Below are positions 13,516-22,298 of a stretch of DNA of 64,000 nt, in pieces. The notes beneath the pieces were generated by a model. That model was given only the letters and a program-made list of their open reading frames with translations, did not search any database and had not been told where the DNA came from. The DNA comes from Rufibacter roseus. Its GTDB lineage: Bacteria > Bacteroidota > Bacteroidia > Cytophagales > Hymenobacteraceae. The stretch is from assembly GCF_001647285.1 (NCBI RefSeq), contig NZ_LRML01000002.1, forward strand, positions 372,001 to 436,000. Reading direction: 5' to 3'. The first letter of the stretch is position 1. Each line of letters starts with the position of its first letter. The position numbers were made by a program, and so were the translations under genes.

Positions 13516-16500
13516 TTATGGGTTAAAAGAAACTGTCTTTAGCAATGGTTTGCTTCTTCCCTTGCCCGCAGTCTCCTTTACTACAATAAACACATCGGTC
13601 ACTCCTTTGTTTATAGGCGCCTGAATAGGAATAGAAGAGGTAACAGCCTTACGTTCGGCGTTGAAGGTAACTTTTCCTTCCCCAACCTTTCTTCCGTTTT
13701 TCTGCCCAAGTCTCACTTCAACATAGTAGCTGTGCGGTGCGTTACTTCCAAAGCCTGCCAGCTCTATACTTTTAATATTTGTTAGGTCTACTTTTTCTTG
13801 CAACCATCCTTCTCCGTCAGGCAGTAGCAGGTACTTATGTCCAGATGAATCTTTTTTAGCGAAACCATGAACCTCCTTAAATTCTGAAACATCAAACTGG
13901 TTGCTTCTCAATTGAACAGCGCCAGACCCTACAAGGGGCTTTATACCCGTTCCCCCTTCATTTGTGTAAGTGGCAGATAGTTTAAGCACCGTATTCTCTT
14001 TCTTTTGCCCCCCCAGATCAGGTACAATTTGGCCTTTGGCCGGAAGAGAAGCCTTTGCTTTTTTGGGGCTACCTAAAGACATAACCCAAGAGACTATTTT
14101 TCTGGCATCTGACTCAGACATAGTGGGGTGGGCTGGCATGGCATTCTCTCCCCACACTCCTGCCCCGCCTTTTATAATTTTGTTTGTAAGGTGTTCTGTG
14201 GCTCCTTTTTTATTTCTGTAGAAGTCAGACACCTGCGCGTAAGACGGGCCAATAGATTTCCCATCAAGCTTATGGCAACCCATACAATCTGAGTTTTCCA
14301 TTAATGCTTTGCCCAATAACTCCTCTGATGCTACCTGGTGCCCTAAAGGAGCGCCAGCCAAGTCTTTTCCTTCTATATAATCAGCAGATACTATAAGATT
14401 CTCTGGTTTTACCTCGCCCTTGTTTTTTATGACATGCACCTGATATTTCACCGGCTGACCGGGGAAGTAGAAACTACGGTTACCATGCACGGCTATCACT
14501 ACATTGGGTTGTTCATTGCCTGCATACACGGTTACTTGATCACTTTTGGCGGAGGCTTTTTCAGGGTCTATGACTTCCACTTGTATAACATGATCTCCTG
14601 CCTTGGTGAAAGTGTGCTCTACCTCAGGCACGTCGGTCACTTTTCTGGTGTCACCTAGTTTCCAGATATATTTCAATTTGGCTTTCTCTGAATCGGTTAC
14701 CACCACCTTGGCAGAAACAGTAAAGGGAATCAAGCCACTTTTGCTGTCTACTTCTAAACTTTCAATTTTAGGAGGAAGGTTTCCGCTTATGTAATCAACT
14801 CTTTGAATTGCCGCATCTGGGTTACCGGTGAACCATCCTTTTCCATATTCCAGTAAGTAGATTTTCCCGTCTGGCCCTATTTCCATATCAATGATGTATG
14901 AAAAGCTTTCATGCTCCAGGAAGGGCTCAATTTTGTCTAAGTCACCGTTCTGTTTCATAGTGACAACCTTTATCCAGTTCCGAATCCATTCATAGATGAA
15001 GAATTTGCCATTATAGTACTCTGGATAACGGGTTTCTTTCGGTTGTAAATCTGTGTAATAAACCGGCCCAGCCATAGACGTTCTACCGCCAGACCCTAAT
15101 TGGGGGAAATCTGGAGAGGTGTCATAGGGGTACCATATATAGGCTGGTTGTGCCGGTGGTAATTGCACTAAGCCCGTGTTGTTAGGAGATTCATTAACTG
15201 GCTTGGCAGGATCAAAGGCGGGCCCAGATTCACCGGTAGCATAACTGTACTTTCTGTAGGCATAGTTATTTCCAATAAAAAGCGGCCAGCCGAAATTGCC
15301 TGCCTTACGTGCCTGATTTATCTCATCATAGCCTTTGGGTCCTCTGGTTGCCAGACTGTCTATGTTAGAATCTGGCCCCACATCTCCCCAATACACAAAC
15401 CCTGTTTTAGGGTCAACTGTAATCCGGTAAGGATTACGGTGCCCCATGGTGTAAATTTCCGGTCTGGTTTTAGGCTGATCTTTGGGGAAAAGGTTTCCTT
15501 CCGGAACTTCGTAGCTGCCGTTTTCCTTGACTTTTATTCTGATGATTTTCCCCCGTAAGTCATTGGTGTTTCCGGCAGTTCTTCTGGAGTCATACTGCTC
15601 ATGCCCCGGACGTCCATCTAAGGGAGCGTACCCTTGATTAGTATATTTTTGCCCCTTTTCACTGAAGGGAGTGCTGTTGTCACCAGTTGAAAGGTACAGC
15701 AGCTTATCAGAACCAAAAGCAATGGAACCTCCGGTATGGCAGCAGATTTCCCGCAGGGAAAAGAACTGGAGAATTACTTTCTCGGAGGCCATATCCAGCT
15801 TCCCATTCTGAAACATAAAGCGTGAGAGGCGGTTAACTGACGTGTCTGCCGGACTGTAGTACACAAAAACAAAATTGTTTTTCGCAAAGTCAGGATCAGC
15901 CGCTATTCCCAGAACCCCCTCCTCAGCGTTGGCATTTGTTTTGGTAGAGTGGTAGACATCCAGAAAACCGGCTTGTGTTACTTCACCGGTTTTTTGGCTG
16001 TACAACATGATCTCGCCACGCCGCTGTGCTACCAGAATGTCTAAATTGGGTAAAATAGCCATTTCGGTAGGCTCAAAGAGCGTGCCTTTGGTAAGTTCAG
16101 TTTTGACAAACCTATCTTCTTCGGGTACTCTCTGCGCTACAGCTTCATCATAATCTAATTCATTGTTGTCACCAATAGCATACTTGATGCCTCCTAAAAG
16201 GTGCTGCAGAAAAAGCTCATCAGAATAGGATTCCTCAGTATGACCTAAGGCCGTGTAAAAAGCACGACCTCCTTCAAAATCATGGTACCAGGCAATAGGA
16301 TGATTTTCGCCGTTGGTGCCGCCCTTGTAGCTGGTTTCATCCAGGGTTAGAAGAACCTTTACCTCCGGGTTAAGCGATTTGAAGTTATACCATTCGTCTT
16401 TTCGTTTCCACTCCTGGGGCAAATGCTTGGTGGCGGCATGGGAATCATCTGCCACGCGAATAGTGGCCTGTTGCACTTCCGGATGCCCGTTAAAATAGCC

Positions 16501-16977
16501 GCCAACTAACCTACCGTACCATCCCCAGTTAAACTCAGTGTCAGTTGCCGCATGTACGCCCACAAAGCCACCACCTGCTTGTATATACCGCTCAAAATCT
16601 GCCTCCTGATAATGATTTAAGACATCACCAGTTGTATTCAGAAAAATGACCGCGGCATACTTCTTCAAAGAGTCTTCGTGAATAAAAGAAGCATTGGAAG
16701 TGGTGTCTACAGCAAACCCATTTTTTTCACCTAACTCCAGCAAAGCTTTGTTGCCATGGGCAATGGAGGAATGATGATAACCGCTGGTCTTACTAAAGAC
16801 GAGAACCCTAGGCTCTCCTTCTCTTTTACTTTTGCAGGAAGAAAAGGAAAACAGGCAGCATGACACGGCCAGAAGTAAACTACAATAGTTGAGAAGTAAA
16901 ACTTTCACTTTACCGGAAAATATTGTTGTAAACTCCCCCTCGAAAAGAGCCACAGTTCCGGCCGACTTTCTATTCAT
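13516..16977 (-). CDS. Multidomain lipoprotein: ThuA, PQQ sugar dehydrogenase, PKD, cytochrome c and C-terminal beta-sandwich
   Basis: A 1153-residue fusion. A lipobox (SFSSC) follows a hydrophobic stretch; a GTG at 16908 would give a tidier signal peptide. Domains: ThuA-like, about 57-268 (VLVFSKTSGYHHSSI, FVGVHAATDTEFNWGWY); GSDH-type PQQ propeller, about 285-715 (ILPNLDILVAQRRGEI, HTGGSIAFGSDKLLYLSTGD, YTMGHRNPYRI); PKD, about 733-822; class I cytochrome c with CMGCH at 898-902 and a likely axial Met at 947; and a C-terminal jelly-roll resembling a carbohydrate-binding module. It probably oxidises a sugar or polymer end outside the cell and passes electrons to its own heme. Third gene of a leftward set after the two sialidase-fold genes. 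Confidence 0.85.
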   Translation of the reverse strand: MNRKSAGTVALFEGEFTTIFSGKVKVLLLNYCSLLLAVSCCLFSFSSCKSKREGEPRVLVFSKTSGYHHSSIAHGNKALLELGEKNGFAVDTTSNASFIHEDSLKKYAAVIFLNTTGDVLNHYQEADFERYIQAGGGFVGVHAATDTEFNWGWYGRLVGGYFNGHPEVQQATIRVADDSHAATKHLPQEWKRKDEWYNFKSLNPEVKVLLTLDETSYKGGTNGENHPIAWYHDFEGGRAFYTALGHTEESYSDELFLQHLLGGIKYAIGDNNELDYDEAVAQRVPEEDRFVKTELTKGTLFEPTEMAILPNLDILVAQRRGEIMLYSQKTGEVTQAGFLDVYHSTKTNANAEEGVLGIAADPDFAKNNFVFVYYSPADTSVNRLSRFMFQNGKLDMASEKVILQFFSLREICCHTGGSIAFGSDKLLYLSTGDNSTPFSEKGQKYTNQGYAPLDGRPGHEQYDSRRTAGNTNDLRGKIIRIKVKENGSYEVPEGNLFPKDQPKTRPEIYTMGHRNPYRITVDPKTGFVYWGDVGPDSNIDSLATRGPKGYDEINQARKAGNFGWPLFIGNNYAYRKYSYATGESGPAFDPAKPVNESPNNTGLVQLPPAQPAYIWYPYDTSPDFPQLGSGGRTSMAGPVYYTDLQPKETRYPEYYNGKFFIYEWIRNWIKVVTMKQNGDLDKIEPFLEHESFSYIIDMEIGPDGKIYLLEYGKGWFTGNPDAAIQRVDYISGNLPPKIESLEVDSKSGLIPFTVSAKVVVTDSEKAKLKYIWKLGDTRKVTDVPEVEHTFTKAGDHVIQVEVIDPEKASAKSDQVTVYAGNEQPNVVIAVHGNRSFYFPGQPVKYQVHVIKNKGEVKPENLIVSADYIEGKDLAGAPLGHQVASEELLGKALMENSDCMGCHKLDGKSIGPSYAQVSDFYRNKKGATEHLTNKIIKGGAGVWGENAMPAHPTMSESDARKIVSWVMSLGSPKKAKASLPAKGQIVPDLGGQKKENTVLKLSATYTNEGGTGIKPLVGSGAVQLRSNQFDVSEFKEVHGFAKKDSSGHKYLLLPDGEGWLQEKVDLTNIKSIELAGFGSNAPHSYYVEVRLGQKNGRKVGEGKVTFNAERKAVTSSIPIQAPINKGVTDVFIVVKETAGKGRSKPLLKTVSFNP

Positions 16978-17051
16978 ACTCTTTTTAACTACTCAACAAC
17001 TTTGTTTATCTCCAACAGTGGTTTACTGCCCTTTAAAATAGAGAATATTCT

Positions 17052-18809
17052 TTATTTCAGCTTAACCGTTAACCAGGTAAACGGCTGGTCCGGTATGTTG
17101 GCAGAAATACTTTCTACATAATCTACAGGACCACGACCTGTGTCTTCCACCAGGCGGGTGTTATACCCAATCCTGGTTCCTAACGCGGGTTTACCACCCA
17201 ATAGTACCCACGGAATGGCAATCTCTTGCACATAGCCTCCGTCAACGGTCTTGCTAGAAGATTTCACTCCTTCAGTTTTTCCTAAGGCTATCCATTTACC
17301 ATTGTCTCCTGTTTTTGCCACCAGTTTTCCGTCAGCAGACAGGAAAAAGCTATATACACCCTTCCCAGGGGCTTCATAAGATTTATTGGCCGGATCAAGT
17401 TGCACCACCACGCCATCATTTGCTTCCGGATCAGAAGAGTCTGTGATTACTTTTCTGTCGTTCACATGGTTTAACACGTACAGATGCTCATCATCATACG
17501 TGAGTTGGCTTGTCAATTGGGTAACGGTTTTATGGCCCACAAACACGGGAAACTTTCCTGACCAGGCTTCTTCGTTTTGCAATCCATCTACAGTTATCGT
17601 TTGTTTTTCCACCTGAAGTTCTGGTATCACACGGCCTTTTATCATCCAAACCTCTGTGTTGCCAGATGAGGAGAAACCTCTGGTGCCTGTGAGGGCTACA
17701 ACGGTATTATCATCTAACACGCTGACGCTGTTCCAGAGGCCGCTGGCGTTGGCTGGTATAGTAAAAGGCACCGTCTTCCGATTGAAAGATTTTGCCTCCT
17801 CATTGCCAATCACCACTTTCATTTCTGCATTATTAATGTTGTTGGTCCTGTTTTCTGTCCCTTGGTAAGACATGACTGTTTCACCGTGCTTCAACTGCCT
17901 CAAATAAGGGGCACCTGCATAGATTGAGCTATTCAGGGCCTCAGCCAGTGCGTAATGACGGTTTTCACTGGTGCCCCCCACAGGAGTTCTCCAGTTTTCA
18001 GATACGGTCGTTCTAACAGTATATGGTTTGAAATCTCCCACTCCGTTGTCTTCAATGGCTACGACTATGTCTCTTCCATTTTGAAGTAACAATGGTGCTG
18101 GCATACCGTCTCTTCTGCCAGCTCTAAAGCTCACTGTTACGGGTTGCGGCAACCAGGAAAGACCGTTGTCATGAGAGCGAACCATGGTTATGTTCTGTTC
18201 TGAAGAAGCGGTGTAAGGCCCTTCATTGGCAAAGTAAACCTGTAATTCACCTGTGGGTAGTTGAATGGCAGACGGCTCCCAACAACCGTTCTCAAACTGA
18301 TAGCCGGCCTCATAGAGCAGTCTCTCGTCTTTCCAGGTGAGGCCACCGTCGTAGCTTTTCTTAGTTCTGATGCCAAATCTTTTAGAAGGACCGAGTGGGT
18401 TATGGGGTCTTGGGTTATAGCATACCAATATTGATTGGTCATCTAGCTCAATAATATCTGGCACTGTATTGTCGTACCCATTGGGCTTTGCCGCTACAAT
18501 AGTTGGAGCAGACCACGTTGACCCTAAATCATTGCTCCGGACAGTAGCAATTCTACCGTTCGATTCATAAACACTAATCAATGACTTGTTGTGCAGCTGA
18601 ATGACACGGGCGTAGGAATTGTACCCTGCATCTTGTGACACTTTGCGCAACGTGCTCACATCCCATGCAATGCGGCTACCAGAAACAAAAGGTTTAGTTT
18701 TGGTTTTCTCTTCACCAGATGGTCCAATATCAGGTTCATTGTCATCGCCACAACCTACCCAGGTACACATGCAAAGAAGAAGTATTCCTAGTCTTGAAAT
18801 TTTTAACAT
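17052..18809 (-). CDS. Sialidase-superfamily (BNR/Asp-box) lipoprotein with CBM9-like domain, paralogue 2
   Basis: A lipoprotein (signal ILLLCMCTWVGC) of about 585 residues starting at the ATG at 18809; the longer frame needs a TTG. Residues about 45-385 form a six-bladed propeller with Asp-boxes SNDLGSTWSAP, SYDGGLTWKDE and SHDNGLSWLPQP, and catalytic-looking signatures NGCWEPSAIQLPTGELQVYFANEGPY and FRAGRRDGMP. No classical FRIP motif is seen; YARVIQL stands in its place. The last 200 residues (KQTITVDGLQNEEAW ... GGYVQEIAIPWVLLGG) form a CBM9/DOMON-like sugar-binding module. Likely an exo-glycosidase on the cell surface; whether it cuts sialic acid, arabinose or another sugar is open. Paralogue upstream 46 bp away. 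Confidence 0.78.
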   Translation of the reverse strand: MLKISRLGILLLCMCTWVGCGDDNEPDIGPSGEEKTKTKPFVSGSRIAWDVSTLRKVSQDAGYNSYARVIQLHNKSLISVYESNGRIATVRSNDLGSTWSAPTIVAAKPNGYDNTVPDIIELDDQSILVCYNPRPHNPLGPSKRFGIRTKKSYDGGLTWKDERLLYEAGYQFENGCWEPSAIQLPTGELQVYFANEGPYTASSEQNITMVRSHDNGLSWLPQPVTVSFRAGRRDGMPAPLLLQNGRDIVVAIEDNGVGDFKPYTVRTTVSENWRTPVGGTSENRHYALAEALNSSIYAGAPYLRQLKHGETVMSYQGTENRTNNINNAEMKVVIGNEEAKSFNRKTVPFTIPANASGLWNSVSVLDDNTVVALTGTRGFSSSGNTEVWMIKGRVIPELQVEKQTITVDGLQNEEAWSGKFPVFVGHKTVTQLTSQLTYDDEHLYVLNHVNDRKVITDSSDPEANDGVVVQLDPANKSYEAPGKGVYSFFLSADGKLVAKTGDNGKWIALGKTEGVKSSSKTVDGGYVQEIAIPWVLLGGKPALGTRIGYNTRLVEDTGRGPVDYVESISANIPDQPFTWLTVKLK

Positions 18810-18855
18810 CATAATTCTACTTATAAAATATATCAATAGGACCGTTAATAGCCTC

Positions 18856-20622
18856 TTACTTTAACCGGAGAGTCAACCAAGTGTAGGGTTTGTCTGCATG
18901 ATTAGCAGAGATGCTTTCACGGTATTTCACTCTTCCTTGGCCTGTACTCTCCGTCAATTGCACATTCAACCCAATTCGTGCATCGTTTGTCGGTTTTCCC
19001 CCTAATAGGGTCCACGGAATGGCTATTTCCTGCACATAGCCAGCGTCAGTTGCTTTGCTGATGGCTTTCACCTGATTAACTTCAGTATCATTTGCTTTGA
19101 CCCACTGCCCCTCTTGACCTCTTTTCATCACAAGACTGCCATCTACTGACAGAAAAAAGCTATATACCTCACCGTCTGGCCTTGTGTATGATTTATTGGC
19201 AGGGTCTAGCTGCACCATTACCCCATCACCTTCTTCTGGATTCTGGGCTGAGTGTACTATGGAAGAGTCTTTGACAAAGTTAAGCACATATAGGTACTTA
19301 TCGTCATGAACAACTTGGCTTGTAAGCTGAGTGGCGCTTTTATGCCCCACGAATACCGGAAACTGCTCTGACCAAACAGCCTCACTCTGCGCACCGTCTA
19401 CTGTAATGGTTTGTTTTTGGGCAGCCACCTCTGGGACAACACGTCCTTTGATCATCCAAACTTCGGTGGTACCGTTTTTAGAGAAGCCTCTGGTGGTAGT
19501 TAGGGCAACTACGGTATTGTCTTCTAACACGCAAAGGCTGTTCCATAGCCCAGAGGTATTTTCAGGAATAGGAAAAGGTGAAGTTTTTCTGCTGAAGTTA
19601 CGCGCTTGGTCATTTCCTATCACCACTTTCATTTCTGAAGTATTCATGTGGTTTTTCCTTCCCTCGGTTCCTTGGTAAGATAAAATGGTCTCTCCGTTTT
19701 TAAGCTGTCTAATGTAAGGGGCACCGGCATAAATAGAATCGCCTACTCTTTCAGCTAATGCATAGTTACGGCGGGAGCTATTGCCCGTGACGGTATTTTT
19801 CCAGTTGTCACTCAGGGTGGTGCGAACTACATAGGGTTTAAACTGTTCCACTCCGTTGTCTTCAATGGCCACCACTATTTCTTTTTTATTTTGCAGCAGC
19901 AACGGCGAAGGCATACCGTCACGACTTCCGGCCCTGAAGCTTATGTTTTCTGGTTTCTTTGTCCAGGTAAGGCCATTGTCGCTTGACCGTAGCATGGAGA
20001 TGTTTTGCTCTTCAGAGAAAGTGTAAGGACCTTCATTGGCGAAAAACAACTGCACCTCCCCGTTGGGCAGCTGAATAGCCGCGGGTTCCCAACAGCCATT
20101 TTCAAATTCATGGCCCGCCTGGTACAGCAGTTTCTCCTCTACCCACGTGGCACCGCCATCGTAGCTTTTCTTTGTTCTTATTTCAAATTTTCTGGAGGGG
20201 TCAATTTTACCGGGCCTTGGGTTATAACAAACAAGTATAGATTTATCCTGCAGCTCCAATAGATCTGGGTTGGCGTTATTATAATGTTCTGGTTTTGCCG
20301 CTACTACCACCGGACTAGACCAGGAATTCCCTAAATCATGGCTTTTTACCGCTACTACAGTTCCGCTGGCCTCATATACACTTAGCAACGATTTGTCTTG
20401 CAGTTGTACCACCCGGGCATAGCCATTGTACCTTGCGCCAGTTTCAGAAGAGGAAACTTTGCGCAGGGTGGTATAGTCCCAGGCAATTCTGCTGCCATGA
20501 ACTGGTTCATTTGTTTTTTGACTTTCTGTTTTAGCCGTACCCTGGGAACTGATTTTCTGGCTACAGCAAACACAGATGAATAAACAAAAAATAAGAGATA
20601 GCCTCTCTGTAATCTTCACCAT
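18856..20622 (-). CDS. Sialidase-superfamily (BNR/Asp-box) lipoprotein with CBM9-like domain, paralogue 1
   Basis: A 588-residue lipoprotein (LIFCLFICVCC) collinear with the next gene over its whole length: propeller Asp-boxes SHDLGNSWSSP, SYDGGATWVEEK and SSDNGLTWTKKP; NGCWEPAAIQLPNGEVQLFFANEGPY; FRAGSRDGMPSPLLLQ; then the CBM9-like C-terminal domain starting KQTITVDGAQSEAVW. The close tandem arrangement points to duplication. It is first in a leftward set: this gene, its paralogue, then the ThuA/PQQ fusion. Function as for the paralogue: a surface exo-glycosidase of unassigned specificity. Confidence 0.78.
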   Translation of the reverse strand: MVKITERLSLIFCLFICVCCSQKISSQGTAKTESQKTNEPVHGSRIAWDYTTLRKVSSSETGARYNGYARVVQLQDKSLLSVYEASGTVVAVKSHDLGNSWSSPVVVAAKPEHYNNANPDLLELQDKSILVCYNPRPGKIDPSRKFEIRTKKSYDGGATWVEEKLLYQAGHEFENGCWEPAAIQLPNGEVQLFFANEGPYTFSEEQNISMLRSSDNGLTWTKKPENISFRAGSRDGMPSPLLLQNKKEIVVAIEDNGVEQFKPYVVRTTLSDNWKNTVTGNSSRRNYALAERVGDSIYAGAPYIRQLKNGETILSYQGTEGRKNHMNTSEMKVVIGNDQARNFSRKTSPFPIPENTSGLWNSLCVLEDNTVVALTTTRGFSKNGTTEVWMIKGRVVPEVAAQKQTITVDGAQSEAVWSEQFPVFVGHKSATQLTSQVVHDDKYLYVLNFVKDSSIVHSAQNPEEGDGVMVQLDPANKSYTRPDGEVYSFFLSVDGSLVMKRGQEGQWVKANDTEVNQVKAISKATDAGYVQEIAIPWTLLGGKPTNDARIGLNVQLTESTGQGRVKYRESISANHADKPYTWLTLRLK

Positions 20623-20758
20623 TAAAATAAAACGTAAAAAAATTTCCCCTCCCCTGCCATTACAAGCTTCTTAACGCTCCACAGCTTTAGGTTTGGAAGT
20701 AGTATTTTGTTTATGATCTTCCTCTTTTTCTAAGGGTATGGTCTTCCCTCAGAGCTTC

Positions 20759-20797
20759 TGTTTTTAGCTTGTTTTTAAAAAATGAGCTCTAAAACAA
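20759..20797. repeat. Dispersed palindromic repeat, copy 4
   Basis: CTGTTTTTAGCTTGTTTTT, then AAAAAATGAGCTCTAAAACA. Outer and A/T inner parts are conserved; the central stem AGCTT/GAGCT is partly mismatched. Confidence 0.65.
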
Positions 20798-20956
20798 ACT
20801 AACTGAATGTCGGTTACAATTTGGCTTTCAGTAGATGTATCATGTTAACAAGAGCTCTCCCACTGTAGCATTTAAAGCACCCTTTGAACCCCTTATACCA
20901 AAGAGATCACTATGCATTAAAAGAAGCTTGTAAGCAGAAACCTAGAATATTAGATA

Positions 20957-21000
20957 TACCCTCTGAAACCTAGTTTTAGATACTAGCTCCCAGAGGGTAC
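20957..21000 (-). terminator. Putative terminator of the GH20-CE15-GH5 set
   Basis: TACCCTCTG pairs with CAGAGGGTA, with an inner CTAGT/ACTAG stem. Lies 55 bp beyond the GH5-like stop codon. Confidence 0.6.
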
Positions 21001-21055
21001 TTTAATACTATCAATCTTTATAAGATCAACTGGCTTTGTACTTTCAATTTCTATG

Positions 21056-22231
21056 TTACTGATTTGCAGCGGCAGGCTCTGCTGCACCTGTCAACTCAGC
21101 TATCAGTTGAGTTTCTTCTTTCCGGTAGGCGGTTCCGTCTTTTCTGAACACATCATGGAACCACTCTTCTGGTTCTGCAGTGTACTGTTTCGTCCAGCTG
21201 TCCCAGGCATACTTCGTTTGGCTTTTGCCATCTACCAGACCCCAGTTATACATAGCCACTTTGTGCTGCTTTGCAATTGGCAAAAAGCCTTGGAAAGTGC
21301 TTCCGTTCGGACGGGCCATATATTCAGTGCAAAGGATCGGTCTGCCATATCTCTGAAGCCAGGTTACCCGCTTCTGAAACTCCTCCGCTTTGTCATAGTT
21401 ATGGAAAGAGATCACATCGGACTGCTCTATCTGTAATTTCTCAATTGGCTTCATTACCTCATGTGAAGACCAGTCACCTACCCAAATACCAGAAGTAAGA
21501 GGTTGCGAAGGATTGGTTGATCTTGCCCATGTAAAAGTTTTTTCCAGCAGCGGAAGCACATACTCTACCTTGTTCGGCAGTTCCACTTTTTCATATGAAG
21601 GACCTGTCATGTTATCTGGCTCATTCCAAACATCCCAAGCCAGAATTCTGTTATCATTGGCAAAGCGTGTCATCACACCTTTTACATAGCGCTCAAGGCG
21701 CGGGTACTGCGTTGAGTCTTTCAAGGCGTTCTGACCCGGGCTCTGCACCCAACCAGAGTTGTGAACATGAGGCTTGGGTGCTCTTTGAGTTCCTAATTCA
21801 GGGAACGGGTCCCAGCAGGAGTCAAAGAAAACAAACATGGGCTTGATGCCATTGCGCTGCGCAATACCTAAAAACGTATCCATTCTTTTCAGGAAGCCGG
21901 TAGAGTCCTGCTCCCATAAAAGGTCATGCAGGTACACACGCGCGGTGTTCATGCCAATAGACTGAGCCATTCCTAACTCTTTATTGATGATGGTGGTGTC
22001 AAAGGTTTCAGCCTGCCACATTTCAAGCTGATTGATAGCGTTACTTGGAATAAAGTTGCTGCCTACCAACCACTCATGTTCGGCGTACCAATTGTTGGCT
22101 TGCTCCTTTGACCAGATGTCGCGGGGAGCTACCGCTTCCGCTGCAGCATTTTCATTTTCGCCACGGGGAGAGGAACAGCTTTGCAGGAATACATAGCAAA
22201 GTGAAAACAAGATTAAACTGAACTTCTTCAT
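21056..22231 (-). CDS. GH5-like (clan GH-A) cellulase-family glycoside hydrolase lipoprotein
   Basis: A lipoprotein of about 390 residues (ATG at 22231; lipobox LQSC). TIM-barrel clan A features: NTARVYLHDLLWEQD, GIKPMFVFFDSCWDPFPE, the acid/base in LAWDVWNEPDN (E near 204 from this start), SFHNYD, and the nucleophile in ILCTEYMARP (E near 303). An endo- or exo-acting retaining beta-glycosidase is expected. Family databases often label such proteins 1,4-beta-xylanase or cellulase-family hydrolase, but specificity is not visible. Last gene of the leftward set GH20-CE15-GH5; a glucuronoyl esterase next to it would suit a glucuronic-acid-bearing backbone. Confidence 0.8.
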   Translation of the reverse strand: MKKFSLILFSLCYVFLQSCSSPRGENENAAAEAVAPRDIWSKEQANNWYAEHEWLVGSNFIPSNAINQLEMWQAETFDTTIINKELGMAQSIGMNTARVYLHDLLWEQDSTGFLKRMDTFLGIAQRNGIKPMFVFFDSCWDPFPELGTQRAPKPHVHNSGWVQSPGQNALKDSTQYPRLERYVKGVMTRFANDNRILAWDVWNEPDNMTGPSYEKVELPNKVEYVLPLLEKTFTWARSTNPSQPLTSGIWVGDWSSHEVMKPIEKLQIEQSDVISFHNYDKAEEFQKRVTWLQRYGRPILCTEYMARPNGSTFQGFLPIAKQHKVAMYNWGLVDGKSQTKYAWDSWTKQYTAEPEEWFHDVFRKDGTAYRKEETQLIAELTGAAEPAAANQ

Positions 22232-22298
22232 ATATAATTTATGGTTTGACAATTTCTCTGGACTATAGGTAAAATCAATCTCCTTCTTAACTCATGCT

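Larger units (their letters stand above)
20623..21055. other. Intergenic region upstream of the sialidase-fold genes
   Basis: 433 bp with no gene. It contains dispersed palindrome copy 4 (20759-20797) and a terminator-like hairpin (20957-21000) for the GH5-like gene. No CGAGCACA-type operator recognised here, unlike most other glycan promoters. Confidence 0.55.
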
